Shown piece after piece: positions 11,024-18,097 of a stretch of DNA of 64,000 nucleotides (its first letter is position 1; every line of letters starts with the position of its first letter). The stretch covers positions 2,882,501 through 2,946,500 of the forward strand of contig NZ_CP018319.1 in assembly GCF_001952935.1 (NCBI RefSeq), in the 5' to 3' direction. Origin of the DNA: Pseudomonas frederiksbergensis. GTDB lineage: Bacteria > Pseudomonadota > Gammaproteobacteria > Pseudomonadales > Pseudomonadaceae. The notes beneath the pieces are model-generated. The model saw nothing but the letters and a program-made list of their open reading frames with translations, searched no databases and was not told the DNA's origin. A program made the position numbers and the translations under genes.

Positions 11024-11545
11024 GTAATAGGTGACATCTTTATCCTGAGTGTTTATGGCTGATATTCCCTGTTTTATATGTTTTGCGCTCACCCAATCCG
11101 ACCAAGCCCTACTTGTTGAGAGTACGAAATGCCGGTGGCTTCAATGAAACTTCGGGTCCCATTCAGAGTGTTAAAGTCGGAAGTTGTAAGTGTCCAGTTT
11201 TCTGTGTTTCCACCCACCATCCCGCTGAGCGTAATAGTTGTGTAGTTTGCCCAGATGCTCTGCGTCCCGTTGATTGTTCCGGTTTTTCCATTAACATTGA
11301 CGGTCGCATTAACAGGACCTGCATAGTCATCACTGCTATGGACCGTCAAATAGACGTGATACTCGGCAAACGCACCATAAAAAGTTCCTACTAAAGCGCC
11401 CATACTTTATATCCTTATGATGTTGAAGATAAAAAAATTAAAAAAGAACATGGGGTTTTTGTTTATGTGTCCTGTTCTTGTTTTTTTGTGTTTCGTAGAT
11501 AAGGCTAGTTCTGTGAGGGTGCGCGGTCACCTGTAATAAGTGACA
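11024..11545. other. AT-rich cassette bounded by 13-base near-identical direct repeats
   Basis: GTAATAGGTGACA at 11024-11036 and GTAATAAGTGACA at 11533-11545 lie in the same orientation around the 104-aa gene. The DNA between them is clearly AT-richer than flanking DNA, with poly-T and poly-A runs. The repeats could be footprints of insertion or shared promoter-like motifs; no integrase is present. Confidence 0.35.
11089..11403 (-). CDS. Small beta-rich protein of unknown function in an AT-rich cassette
   Basis: The 104-residue product has no signal peptide and is rich in Thr, Asn, Gly and aromatic residues in alternating patterns (HVYLTVHSSDDYAGPVNATVNVNGKTGTINGTQSIWANYTTITLSG is broken here only for reading), which suggests a small beta sandwich. 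There are no Cys residues. Base composition is visibly more AT-rich than its neighbours, and short direct repeats lie on both sides. I do not recognise the family. The codon pattern and a purine-rich stretch before the ATG (AAGGATATAAAGT) support it as a real, probably acquired, gene. Confidence 0.55.
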   Translation of the reverse strand: MGALVGTFYGAFAEYHVYLTVHSSDDYAGPVNATVNVNGKTGTINGTQSIWANYTTITLSGMVGGNTENWTLTTSDFNTLNGTRSFIEATGISYSQQVGLGRIG

Positions 11546-11643
11546 GTTTTTAATATCTTTTTGCTATAGGAAGACAGGTTTATTGCGGGGGACGTGAGGG
11601 GAAGGGGCAGATTTATTTAATCGTCCCCTTTTTCTCAAAGAGC

Positions 11644-11937
11644 TTAGCTATTTGTTGGTTTATCAAACCCGCGCTGCTCAATCACCCGAAACACATCGCT
11701 TACATCCTGGACCATGATCCGGGCGATGTTGGTGACGGTGTTGATGTCGTTCTCGGCATAGTCCGGCAGGCTGGTGCAGGCCATGAGGTGCAGGTATTTG
11801 AGGACGGCGCTGAGGCGTTCGCTGACGCAGTTGTGGAGTTCTTGGAGGGGGGCGTCGCTGTCGATGAGCAGGACGGGGTAGTCGGTGGCGAATTGGGACA
11901 TGGGGGTGAAGCGGCGAGGCGGTTGTTGATTGCTCAT
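11644..11937 (-). CDS. Orphan 97-residue protein behind a structured leader
   Basis: The protein (MSNQQPPRRFTPMSQFATDY...) has a disordered N-terminus and a helical middle and C-terminal part (DAPLQELHNCVSERLSAVLKYLHLMA, then DINTVTNIARIMVQDVSDVFRVIEQ). No signal peptide or membrane segment is seen. It resembles the small, Pseudomonas-restricted helical proteins of unknown function (DUF3077/DUF6124-like in style), but I cannot assign it with confidence. AAGGA lies 6 bases before the ATG at 11937. The long leader upstream folds so that a hairpin loop can pair with this SD region, so translation is probably regulated. Confidence 0.7.
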   Translation of the reverse strand: MSNQQPPRRFTPMSQFATDYPVLLIDSDAPLQELHNCVSERLSAVLKYLHLMACTSLPDYAENDINTVTNIARIMVQDVSDVFRVIEQRGFDKPTNS

Positions 11938-12172
11938 GGAAAATCCTTAACTCAAGAAAGAATTCGCCACCGTTTGCTGCGAAACAAATGGGGTGGCAGC
12001 TGTGCGCGGGTTCGCAGACCGAGGAGTTAAGACCCGGCAGACCCGAGGGTCTCCCACGCACAGCCGCCATAAAGAACGAGTACGGGCATGCGCTGCCCGT
12101 GTCGTATTTTGACGGTTGTGGTTCTAACTCGGTAGGGCTGCGAAACCCTATCGCCGACTGCTGTCAGCGACG
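11938..12172 (-). ncRNA. Structured mRNA leader with predicted loop-to-SD pseudoknot
   Basis: On the minus strand a 17-bp closing stem (12069-12053 with 12010-11994) includes two G-U pairs that would be A-C mismatches on the plus strand, which supports minus-strand transcription. It encloses a hairpin AGACC-CUCG-GGUCU and a second hairpin (12038-12018, GCCGGG/CUCGGU) with a 9-base loop. That loop holds CUUAACUC, an exact complement of GAGUUAAG at 11953-11946, which overlaps the AAGGA SD of the 97-aa gene. A competing hairpin (11966-11976 with 11985-11997) shares bases with the closing stem. Upstream hairpins are also visible near 12080-12105 and 12130-12160. Structure is from manual pairing. 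Confidence 0.6.
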
Positions 12173-12178
12173 GGGCGA

Positions 12179-12207
12179 ACTATAAGCGGCGACTTTGGTG
12201 GCTGCAA
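12179..12207 (-). promoter_or_regulatory. Predicted promoter of the structured leader and 97-aa gene
   Basis: On the minus strand TTGCAG (12207-12202) and TATAGT (12184-12179, 5 of 6 to consensus) are 17 bases apart. Transcription would begin near 12172 and yield a leader of about 235 bases. Confidence 0.55.
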
Positions 12208-12235
12208 CCGGGGTGTAGGATCGCGCGCGGTCATT

Positions 12236-12366
12236 GTGGCGAGGGGGCTTGCCCCCGTTCGGCGGCGCAGCCGTCGTAAAACCGGGCGCTGCGGTGTGTC
12301 TGAGGAAATTGCGTAGCAGGGTTTGGGGCTGCTTCGCATCCCAACGGTGGCAAGCCCCCTCGCCAC
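12236..12366. repeat. R2 repeat (GTGGCGAGGGGGCTTGCC family)
   Basis: GTGGCGAGGGGGCTTGCCCCC at the left and its inverse at the right enclose a GGCTGCGCAGC-like inner palindrome. Five copies of this family, called R2 here, occur in the window. It fits the REP/REPIN type known in P. fluorescens. Confidence 0.88.
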
Positions 12367-12494
12367 AGAGGGAGTGGTCCTACGAGGTTTTCGGACGCTG
12401 GGATTTGTAGACGCTGCCGAGATGGAGTTGTTCTTCTGAGCGTCCCAGGCTGCATTCCTTTGCTGCGCGTGAGAAACGATCAGGGTGAGGGGGA

Positions 12495-13163
12495 TTACCT
12501 GTCGTGATCAATATCCAGCTTGCTGAACGTCACTTTCCCGCCTTCGCTGGTGTACCCGGTGTTGTCCTGCACATACGCCCCGGCCTTGAAGTACAGCGGC
12601 TTGACGCTCCAGGTCCTGCTGATGTCGGTGTCCCACTGGTAGCCCGCCGCACTGATGCCCAGCGCTCCGCCCGGGCTCAGGTGGATGAGGTAGGAAAACT
12701 CCCGATCCAGCTTCACCCCGGTAGCGATGGTGATTATCCGGGCGGTATCGTCATCGGGGCGCATACGAACCTTGGCGACGAGGTTGCCCGACTGTGTGCT
12801 GGTCGAGTACTGATACTCGAGCTTCACCATCGGTTTCTGGCTTTCATAGGCGTGGATCTGGCCGATGACGATCTTGCCTGAGGTCGGGACCTGATTTACC
12901 GCCAGGGTGGCGCGCAGGGAATTGTCGGCGTCCGGGTAGAGCCAGTTTTTCAGTGTGCCGTTGCTGTAGGTTTCGCGAAGTTCAGTGCGCGGATACTTGG
13001 CGTTTTCAGTGGTAGAACCGGTGACCGGCGTCCAGAAAAACAAAGTGCCGGTGTCGGAGTGGAAGTATTGGTCCTTGAAGCCATCCACCAGTTTTGACGT
13101 TTCAACGGTGTACGGCGGACTGCCGACGGGAACGCTGAGGTTCCAGGTTGCGAGATCGATCAT
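12495..13163 (-). CDS. Polysaccharide lyase family 7 alginate lyase, no signal peptide
   Basis: The 222-residue protein cleaves alginate-type uronates by beta-elimination. All three PL7 active-site blocks are present: RTELRE, QIHAY and YFKAGAYVQ. The ATG at 13163 gives the standard start MIDLATWNLSVPVG and a length like P. aeruginosa PA1167; the longer in-frame reading to 13295 adds 44 residues with no family resemblance. No signal peptide is visible, so the enzyme may be cytoplasmic or leave by another route. It is divergent from a c-di-GMP signalling gene across a 323-base gap, which is suggestive because c-di-GMP controls exopolysaccharides. Confidence 0.88.
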   Translation of the reverse strand: MIDLATWNLSVPVGSPPYTVETSKLVDGFKDQYFHSDTGTLFFWTPVTGSTTENAKYPRTELRETYSNGTLKNWLYPDADNSLRATLAVNQVPTSGKIVIGQIHAYESQKPMVKLEYQYSTSTQSGNLVAKVRMRPDDDTARIITIATGVKLDREFSYLIHLSPGGALGISAAGYQWDTDISRTWSVKPLYFKAGAYVQDNTGYTSEGGKVTFSKLDIDHDR

Positions 13164-13486
13164 AGACAAAAGCTTCCACGGATTTTTACTGCACGAACGT
13201 GCCAGATGCTCTAGCACGCGCCTTGGAGGGCGGTCTTTATAATCGCAGAAGGCACGTTTGTTAATGCCCGTCTGGCAGATGGTTGACGTCAACATCCTGT
13301 CGAAATGCCATCTTTCCCGGTTTTAGCGGGCTGTGGCGCCGACCGTTAGTCGGCAAATGGACGCTTTGGTTAAATGATGGCGTACTGATAGCTTCTGCTT
13401 TTGCGGAACCCGGTCTAGAGTGAAGGCTTAGTATTTGTCCGGTTTTCACGAGAAACCGGCCTGACGTCCCGCATAAGAGAAGCAGC
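13164..13486. other. Divergent intergenic region between alginate lyase and REC-PAS-GGDEF-EAL gene
   Basis: The region holds a 10-bp palindrome TTGACGTCAA near 13277-13288, a GCCGAC/GTCGGC hairpin near 13335, and a CCGGTTT/AAACCGG hairpin near 13439-13460 just before the start of the regulator gene. Any of these could be regulator sites; none can be assigned. Confidence 0.4.
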
Positions 13487-15610
13487 ATGGAATGCGCGCA
13501 CCCCACGCCAGCTGAAGGCAATTCAATTCTTTTAATCGTCGATGATTACCCTGAAAACCTGATCAGCATGCGCGCGTTGTTGCAGCGCCAGGACTGGCAG
13601 GTCATGACCGCCGCCTCGGGCTTCGAGGCGCTCAGCCTGTTACTCGAACACGATATCGACCTGGTGCTGCTGGATGTGCAGATGCCGGGCATGGACGGTT
13701 TTGAAGTGGCACGCCTGATGCGCGGCAGCCAACGAACCCGCCTCACGCCAATCATTTTCCTTACCGCCAACGAACAGTCCCAGGACGCCGTGATCAAGGG
13801 CTATGCCAGCGGTGCGGTGGATTACCTGTTCAAACCGTTCGACCCGCAAATTCTCAAACCCAAAGTCCAGGCGCTGCTCGAACACCAGCGCAATCGCCGT
13901 GCGTTGCAGCGCCTGAGTCGCGATCTGGAGGTCGCACGCGCGTTTAATGCCTCGGTGCTCGACAATGCCGCCGAAGGCATCCTGGTGGTCGGTGAGGACG
14001 GTCTGATCCGCTATGCCAATCCGGCGATGTCGCGGTTGCTCAATGCCACGGTGCAAGACCTGCAAGGCAAAGAGTTCCTGGATTTCCTGCAAAAACCGCA
14101 CATTCCGGTCTGGGCCGACTCCGAATTTTTCACGGGTTACAAACGGGGTGAAACCCTGCGCCTGCACGATGCCTTGCTGCGTACGGCGCCCGGCCAGCAG
14201 GTGCCCGTGGCGCTGTCCTGCGCACCGTTGCCCAGCGAACAAAACGCGATGGTGGTGACGGTGCTGGACATGTCGGTGGTGCGCCATCTGCATCAGCAAC
14301 TGGAGTTTCAGGCCGTCACCGATCCATTGACCGGGCTGCTCAATCGTCGTGGCTTTTACCAGACGGCGGAAAACCTGCTGTTGCGTGGCGACCGTTCCGA
14401 CAGTGCCTGGGTGCTGCTGTATCTGGACCTCGACGGCTTCAAGCGGGTCAACGATTCCCTCGGTCACGATGCCGGCGACCGGGTGCTGCGGTGGGTGTCC
14501 GAGCAGTTGAAGGCCTGCCTGCGGCCCTTCGACATTCTGGCGCGCATGGGCGGTGATGAGTTCACCGCGTTGCTGGATCTGGAATTCCCCGAGCAAGCGG
14601 CAAAGATTGCCGAGAAGCTGATTGAGCGGGTGTCGGTCTGTCAGCAGATCGATGGTTTGGATATCGCCTTGGGCGCCAGCATCGGCATTGCGACGTACCC
14701 GGATTGCGGTTCCAATCTTGACGGTTTGTTGCGTGCGTCTGACATCGCGATGTACGAAGCCAAGCGCGCCGGCCGTCAGCAGTATCGTTTCTACGATCAT
14801 GAAATGAACGGCCGGGCACGCTCGCGGTTGATGCTCGAAGAAAGTGTGCACGCGGCGATCGAGAACCGTGATTTCAATTTGGTGTATCAACCCCAGGTGG
14901 CCATTGCCAGCGGGCAGATTCGCGGGTTCGAAGCGCTGATCCGCTGGCAGCACCCGAGCGTCGGCGATGTACCGCCGGGGCTGTTTTTGCCCTTGCTGGA
15001 AGAGGCGCGGTTGATCAGTCGCCTGGGCAGCTGGATCTATCAACAAGGGGCTAGCCAGCGAAAAGCCTGGGAAACCCTGTTCGCCGACAACCTTGTGCTG
15101 GGCGTGAGTTTGAGCAGTACGCAATTCGGCATGCCCAATCTGGTCACCGAGTTGCGCCAGGTGCTCGAGCGCCATGGCTTGCAGGCGCACCATCTGGAAG
15201 TCGAGGTCACCGAAGCGGCCTTGATGCAGAACCCTGAGGAAACCCGTAAACAGCTGCGCCTGCTGCGAAACCTGGGTGTGCGGGTGGCCCTGGATGACTT
15301 TGGTTGCGGGCCGTGTTCGCTGTCTCATCTGCGGGATCTGGAGTTGGACACGCTCAAGTTCGACCGGCATTTGATTGCCCGGCTTCTGGAGTCCTCACGC
15401 GATGCGGCGCTGGTGCGCAATGTGATCGAGCTGTGCAAGGAGTACGGGATGCTGGTGATTGCCGAGGGGGTGGAAACCGTTGCGCAATATCGGTGGCTGC
15501 AAGCCAATGGTTGCGAGTACGTGCAAGGGTTTCTGGTGGCACGGCCGATGATGGCCGAGGACGTCGGCGACTTTGTGCGGCCGTTCGACTGGAACACGCT
15601 GACCGGCTGA
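13487..15610 (+). CDS. Response regulator with PAS, GGDEF and EAL domains
   Basis: The 707-residue protein has a receiver domain (about 12-135) with phospho-acceptor Asp63 in LVLLDVQMPGMDG, a PAS domain (about 155-265), a diguanylate cyclase domain with intact GGDEF at 355-359 and an RxxD inhibitory site (RPFD) five residues before it, and an EAL phosphodiesterase domain with FEALIRW (EAL 482-484). Key EAL residues are largely present (VEVTE, DDFG, KFD, AEGVET), but the loop-6 sequence reads DDFGCGPCSL instead of the usual DDFGTGYSSL. It probably makes and/or degrades c-di-GMP in response to an unknown kinase. No histidine kinase is adjacent. Confidence 0.93.
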   Translation: MECAHPTPAEGNSILLIVDDYPENLISMRALLQRQDWQVMTAASGFEALSLLLEHDIDLVLLDVQMPGMDGFEVARLMRGSQRTRLTPIIFLTANEQSQDAVIKGYASGAVDYLFKPFDPQILKPKVQALLEHQRNRRALQRLSRDLEVARAFNASVLDNAAEGILVVGEDGLIRYANPAMSRLLNATVQDLQGKEFLDFLQKPHIPVWADSEFFTGYKRGETLRLHDALLRTAPGQQVPVALSCAPLPSEQNAMVVTVLDMSVVRHLHQQLEFQAVTDPLTGLLNRRGFYQTAENLLLRGDRSDSAWVLLYLDLDGFKRVNDSLGHDAGDRVLRWVSEQLKACLRPFDILARMGGDEFTALLDLEFPEQAAKIAEKLIERVSVCQQIDGLDIALGASIGIATYPDCGSNLDGLLRASDIAMYEAKRAGRQQYRFYDHEMNGRARSRLMLEESVHAAIENRDFNLVYQPQVAIASGQIRGFEALIRWQHPSVGDVPPGLFLPLLEEARLISRLGSWIYQQGASQRKAWETLFADNLVLGVSLSSTQFGMPNLVTELRQVLERHGLQAHHLEVEVTEAALMQNPEETRKQLRLLRNLGVRVALDDFGCGPCSLSHLRDLELDTLKFDRHLIARLLESSRDAALVRNVIELCKEYGMLVIAEGVETVAQYRWLQANGCEYVQGFLVARPMMAEDVGDFVRPFDWNTLTG

Positions 15611-15655
15611 ATTCGCTACACTGGCGACCTTTTGGTGAATCGTGTTGCCGCCCCA

Positions 15656-16147
15656 ATGACCGCGTTGAAATACCTCCAGGCCTATCCTGCTGCTCTGCAG
15701 GACCAAGTGCGCCAGCTGATCGCCGACGGTCGGCTGGGCGACTACCTGAGCCAGCGTTACCCGGAAAAACACCGGATCCAGAGCGACAAGGCGTTGTACA
15801 CCTATACGCTGGACCTTAAGCAGGAATACCTGCGTAACGCCCCGGCCGTCGATAAGGTGTTGTTCGACAACCGCCTGGACCTGACCCACCGCGCCCTCGG
15901 ATTGCACACCGCGATATCCCGGGTGCAGGGCGGCAAGCTCAAGGCCAAGAAAGAAATTCGTGTGGCTTCATTGTTCAAGGAAGCACCGGCCGAGTTTCTG
16001 AAAATGATCGTGGTGCATGAATTGGCGCATTTCAAAGAGTCGGATCACAACAAGGCGTTCTACAAGCTTTGCGATCACATGTTGCCGGGGTATCACCAGG
16101 TTGAGTTCGATGTGCGGGTGTACCTGACGTGGCGGGACATGCAATAA
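15656..16147 (+). CDS. YgjP-like zinc metallopeptidase domain protein
   Basis: The 163-residue protein has the HExxH zinc motif in IVVHELAHFKESDHNKAFYKL, where the second half (H-N-K-A-F-Y) is typical of the YgjP/DUF45 group. The first half is helical. The ATG at 15656 is chosen; an upstream in-frame TTG at 15632 would add eight residues, and neither has a clear SD. The substrate of the family is unknown; some members sit with restriction-modification genes, which is not the case here. It is followed 31 bases later by a small wHTH gene. Confidence 0.85.
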   Translation: MTALKYLQAYPAALQDQVRQLIADGRLGDYLSQRYPEKHRIQSDKALYTYTLDLKQEYLRNAPAVDKVLFDNRLDLTHRALGLHTAISRVQGGKLKAKKEIRVASLFKEAPAEFLKMIVVHELAHFKESDHNKAFYKLCDHMLPGYHQVEFDVRVYLTWRDMQ

Positions 16148-16178
16148 AAATCAAGATATCGCAGCCGGGAGTGTTTCG

Positions 16179-16474
16179 ATGGATGTAAGCAAGACCAAAA
16201 GCAGCTTCTATCGTCGGTTATACGTGGCGTACCTGATCGATAGCGGGTTGGCCAGTAGCGTCCCGGCGCTGACCGAAGTGACCGGCATGCCCCGGCGCAC
16301 GGCTCAGGACACCATCGCGGCATTGGCGGATCTGGACATTGTTTGCGAGTTCCAGCAGGAAGAAGGCGCGCGCAATCATGCCGGGCGTTATCGGATTCGC
16401 GAGTGGGGGCGATAGATCGGGGGTGGATCGAGCGCAATCTTCGGCAGATCAAAGCGGTGTTGGAATATCCCTGA
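16179..16474 (+). pseudogene. Winged-HTH protein gene with a C-terminal frameshift at a G run
   Basis: The open frame from ATG 16179 to TAG at 16413 encodes 78 residues with a winged-helix pattern (LTEVTGMPRRTAQDTIAALADLDIVCEFQ). After RIREWG the frame stops. Adding one G to the G5 run at 16405-16409 gives REWGAIDRGWIERNLRQIKAVLEYP and a TGA at 16472-16474, an extension that looks like the normal family C-terminus. The gene is therefore either a real frameshift, a slippery site, or an assembly error. The protein is a predicted DNA-binding regulator of unknown target, in possible operon with the YgjP-type gene. Confidence 0.7.
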
Positions 16475-16486
16475 ACGCTCGACTCT

Positions 16487-16596
16487 GATCGTTCCCACGC
16501 TCTGCGTGGGAATGCCTCAATGGACGCTCTGCGTCCGCTTCGGCAGGGACGCGGAGCGTCCCGGGCTGCATTCCCACGCAGAGCGTGGGAACGATC
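16487..16596. repeat. R3 repeat, four-hairpin palindromic element
   Basis: The element starts GATCGTTCCCACGC and ends with its inverse. It holds two outer hairpins (TTCCCACGC-TCT-GCGTGGGAA and inverse) and two inner hairpins (GGACGC-TCT-GCGTCC and its variant). This family, R3, occurs at seven places in the window, two of them flanking a RAYT gene. Confidence 0.92.
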
Positions 16597-16597
16597 A

Positions 16598-17050
16598 TTA
16601 CGGGCGGCGCATCCCGATATGCGGAATGCCATCCTCAAGAAATTCCTCGCCCGCCACCACAAATCCGTATTTAGCGTAGTACCCCTGCAAATGCGCCTGG
16701 GCCGAGAGATAGATCGGTACTTCAGGCCAGCGCTTTTCAGCCTGCTTCAACGCCTGTGCCATCAACTCATGTCCAAGCCCGGTACCGCGCGCTTGAGGGG
16801 CAATGATCACTCGCCCGATGACCACGTCACCCCCCTGTAACTCCGGATCGAGCAACCGCAGGTACGCCACCAGCCGATCCCCGTCCCAGGCCATCAGATG
16901 GCAGGTGTCACCTTCCAGATCCTGGCCGTCGATGTCCTGATAGACGCATTTCTGCTCAACGACAAACACTTCTGCACGTAGCTGCAGAATGGCGTACAGC
17001 TGCTCTTTGCCCAGATCGCTGTGGTGTTTGCAGACCCAATCGATTGTCAT
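16598..17050 (-). CDS. elaA: ElaA-type GNAT acetyltransferase
   Basis: The 150-residue protein is a GNAT-fold acyltransferase of the ElaA family. The ElaA N-terminal signature LYAILQLRAEVFVVEQKCVYQDIDGQD is present, followed by the acetyl-CoA loop VIIAPQARGTGLGHELM and the C-terminal YYAKYGFVVAGEEFLEDGIPHIGM. GGGAG stands 7 bases before the ATG at 17050, so that start is preferred to a GTG two codons upstream. The natural substrate is unknown. The stop codon lies against the R3 repeat, which may act as its transcript end. Confidence 0.9.
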   Translation of the reverse strand: MTIDWVCKHHSDLGKEQLYAILQLRAEVFVVEQKCVYQDIDGQDLEGDTCHLMAWDGDRLVAYLRLLDPELQGGDVVIGRVIIAPQARGTGLGHELMAQALKQAEKRWPEVPIYLSAQAHLQGYYAKYGFVVAGEEFLEDGIPHIGMRRP

Positions 17051-17221
17051 CTTCACACTCCCTTGAACATCGTCGCTCCGATACTAAGCGTCCAGGCGAA
17101 AGATGTCTGTATGGCAAAGAAATCTGTGACATAGGCCAAAATGCCATCATTCATTTCGCGCGGCGTTGTCTTGTTTGTGTAATCTGGGCTGGAGTGTCTC
17201 GCCCGCTAAGGATTTTCTAGC

Positions 17222-17959
17222 ATGCCGCAATTGCATCGAGCCTTTGCTTTGATTGGATTGCTGTTGCTGACTCAAGGCGCAGCAGCGGAAAAGCTGCGAT
17301 TGGTCGCCGATGCCTGGCCGCCCTTTACCGACGCCACGCTGGTCAACGGTGGGTTGGCCACGGACATCGTCAGCACTGCGCTGGCCCGGGCCGGTTATGC
17401 CAGCGACTTTGAACAAGTGCCTTGGGCGCGTGCCTTGATGGGGGTTGGCGAGGGTCGATACGACGTGTTGGTCAACGCCTGGTACACCGACGATCGTACG
17501 AAGCTTGGCCAGTTTTCCGGCGAATACCTGCTCAATCGAGTGCGCTTTCTCAAGCGCAAAGACACGCCGATCGAATACAACAACCTGCATCAACTGCATA
17601 CCTACCCGATAGCGGTGGTGCGCGGTTACGCCTATTCGTCGGCGTTCGATGACGACGTATCGCTGCAGAAAGTCCCGGTGCACAGCTTTTCCATGGCGGT
17701 GCGCATGGTCGCCGCCAACCGGGTCAAGTTGACGCTGGAAGATGAGTACGTTGCGCGTTACTACCTGGCCCGGGAATCAGCCAAGGTGCGCAATGCGGTG
17801 GAATTTTTGCCCAAGCCATTGAGCGAGAACAGCCTGCACATCCTGGTCAGCCTGAAGAACCCCAGGCATGAACAGATCGTTGCCGGTTTTGACCGCGAGA
17901 TCGCGGCGATGAAAGTGGATGGGAGTTATCAGCGGTTGATGAAGCAGCATGGGATGTAA
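17222..17959 (+). CDS. Periplasmic substrate-binding protein, amino-acid-binding (SBP_bac_3) type
   Basis: The 245-residue protein has a signal peptide (MPQLHRAFALIGLLLLTQGAAA) and then the family-3 solute-binding fold beginning KLRLVADAWPPFTDATLVNGGLATDIVSTAL, with FEQVPWARALMGVGEGRYDVLVNAW. No permease or ATPase gene is adjacent, so it may be an orphan sensor or serve a remote transporter; many such Pseudomonas orphans are of unknown ligand. An AAGGA lies 9 bases before the ATG. It is transcribed toward a REP pair and converges with yccS. Confidence 0.85.
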   Translation: MPQLHRAFALIGLLLLTQGAAAEKLRLVADAWPPFTDATLVNGGLATDIVSTALARAGYASDFEQVPWARALMGVGEGRYDVLVNAWYTDDRTKLGQFSGEYLLNRVRFLKRKDTPIEYNNLHQLHTYPIAVVRGYAYSSAFDDDVSLQKVPVHSFSMAVRMVAANRVKLTLEDEYVARYYLARESAKVRNAVEFLPKPLSENSLHILVSLKNPRHEQIVAGFDREIAAMKVDGSYQRLMKQHGM

Positions 17960-17980
17960 GCGTTGTGGTGGAGCTGATAG

Positions 17981-18083
17981 CCCCTTCGCGAGCAAGCCCG
18001 CTCCCACAGTGGATCTGCAGTGGATGCAGATTTTGTGTACGGCAGAGATCAAATGTGGGAGCGGGCTTGCTCGCGAAGGGGCC
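17981..18083. repeat. R1 REP pair
   Basis: CCCCTTCGCGAGCAAGCCCG and its inverse are separated by about 55 bases. It sits between two convergent genes. Confidence 0.92.
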
Positions 18084-18097
18084 ATCAGCCACACCTC

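Noticed and set aside
11089..11394. Plus-strand 103-codon frame opposite the 104-aa gene
   Set aside because: It lacks an SD and has an irregular Cys-rich composition; the minus frame has a better SD and a coherent beta-strand pattern.
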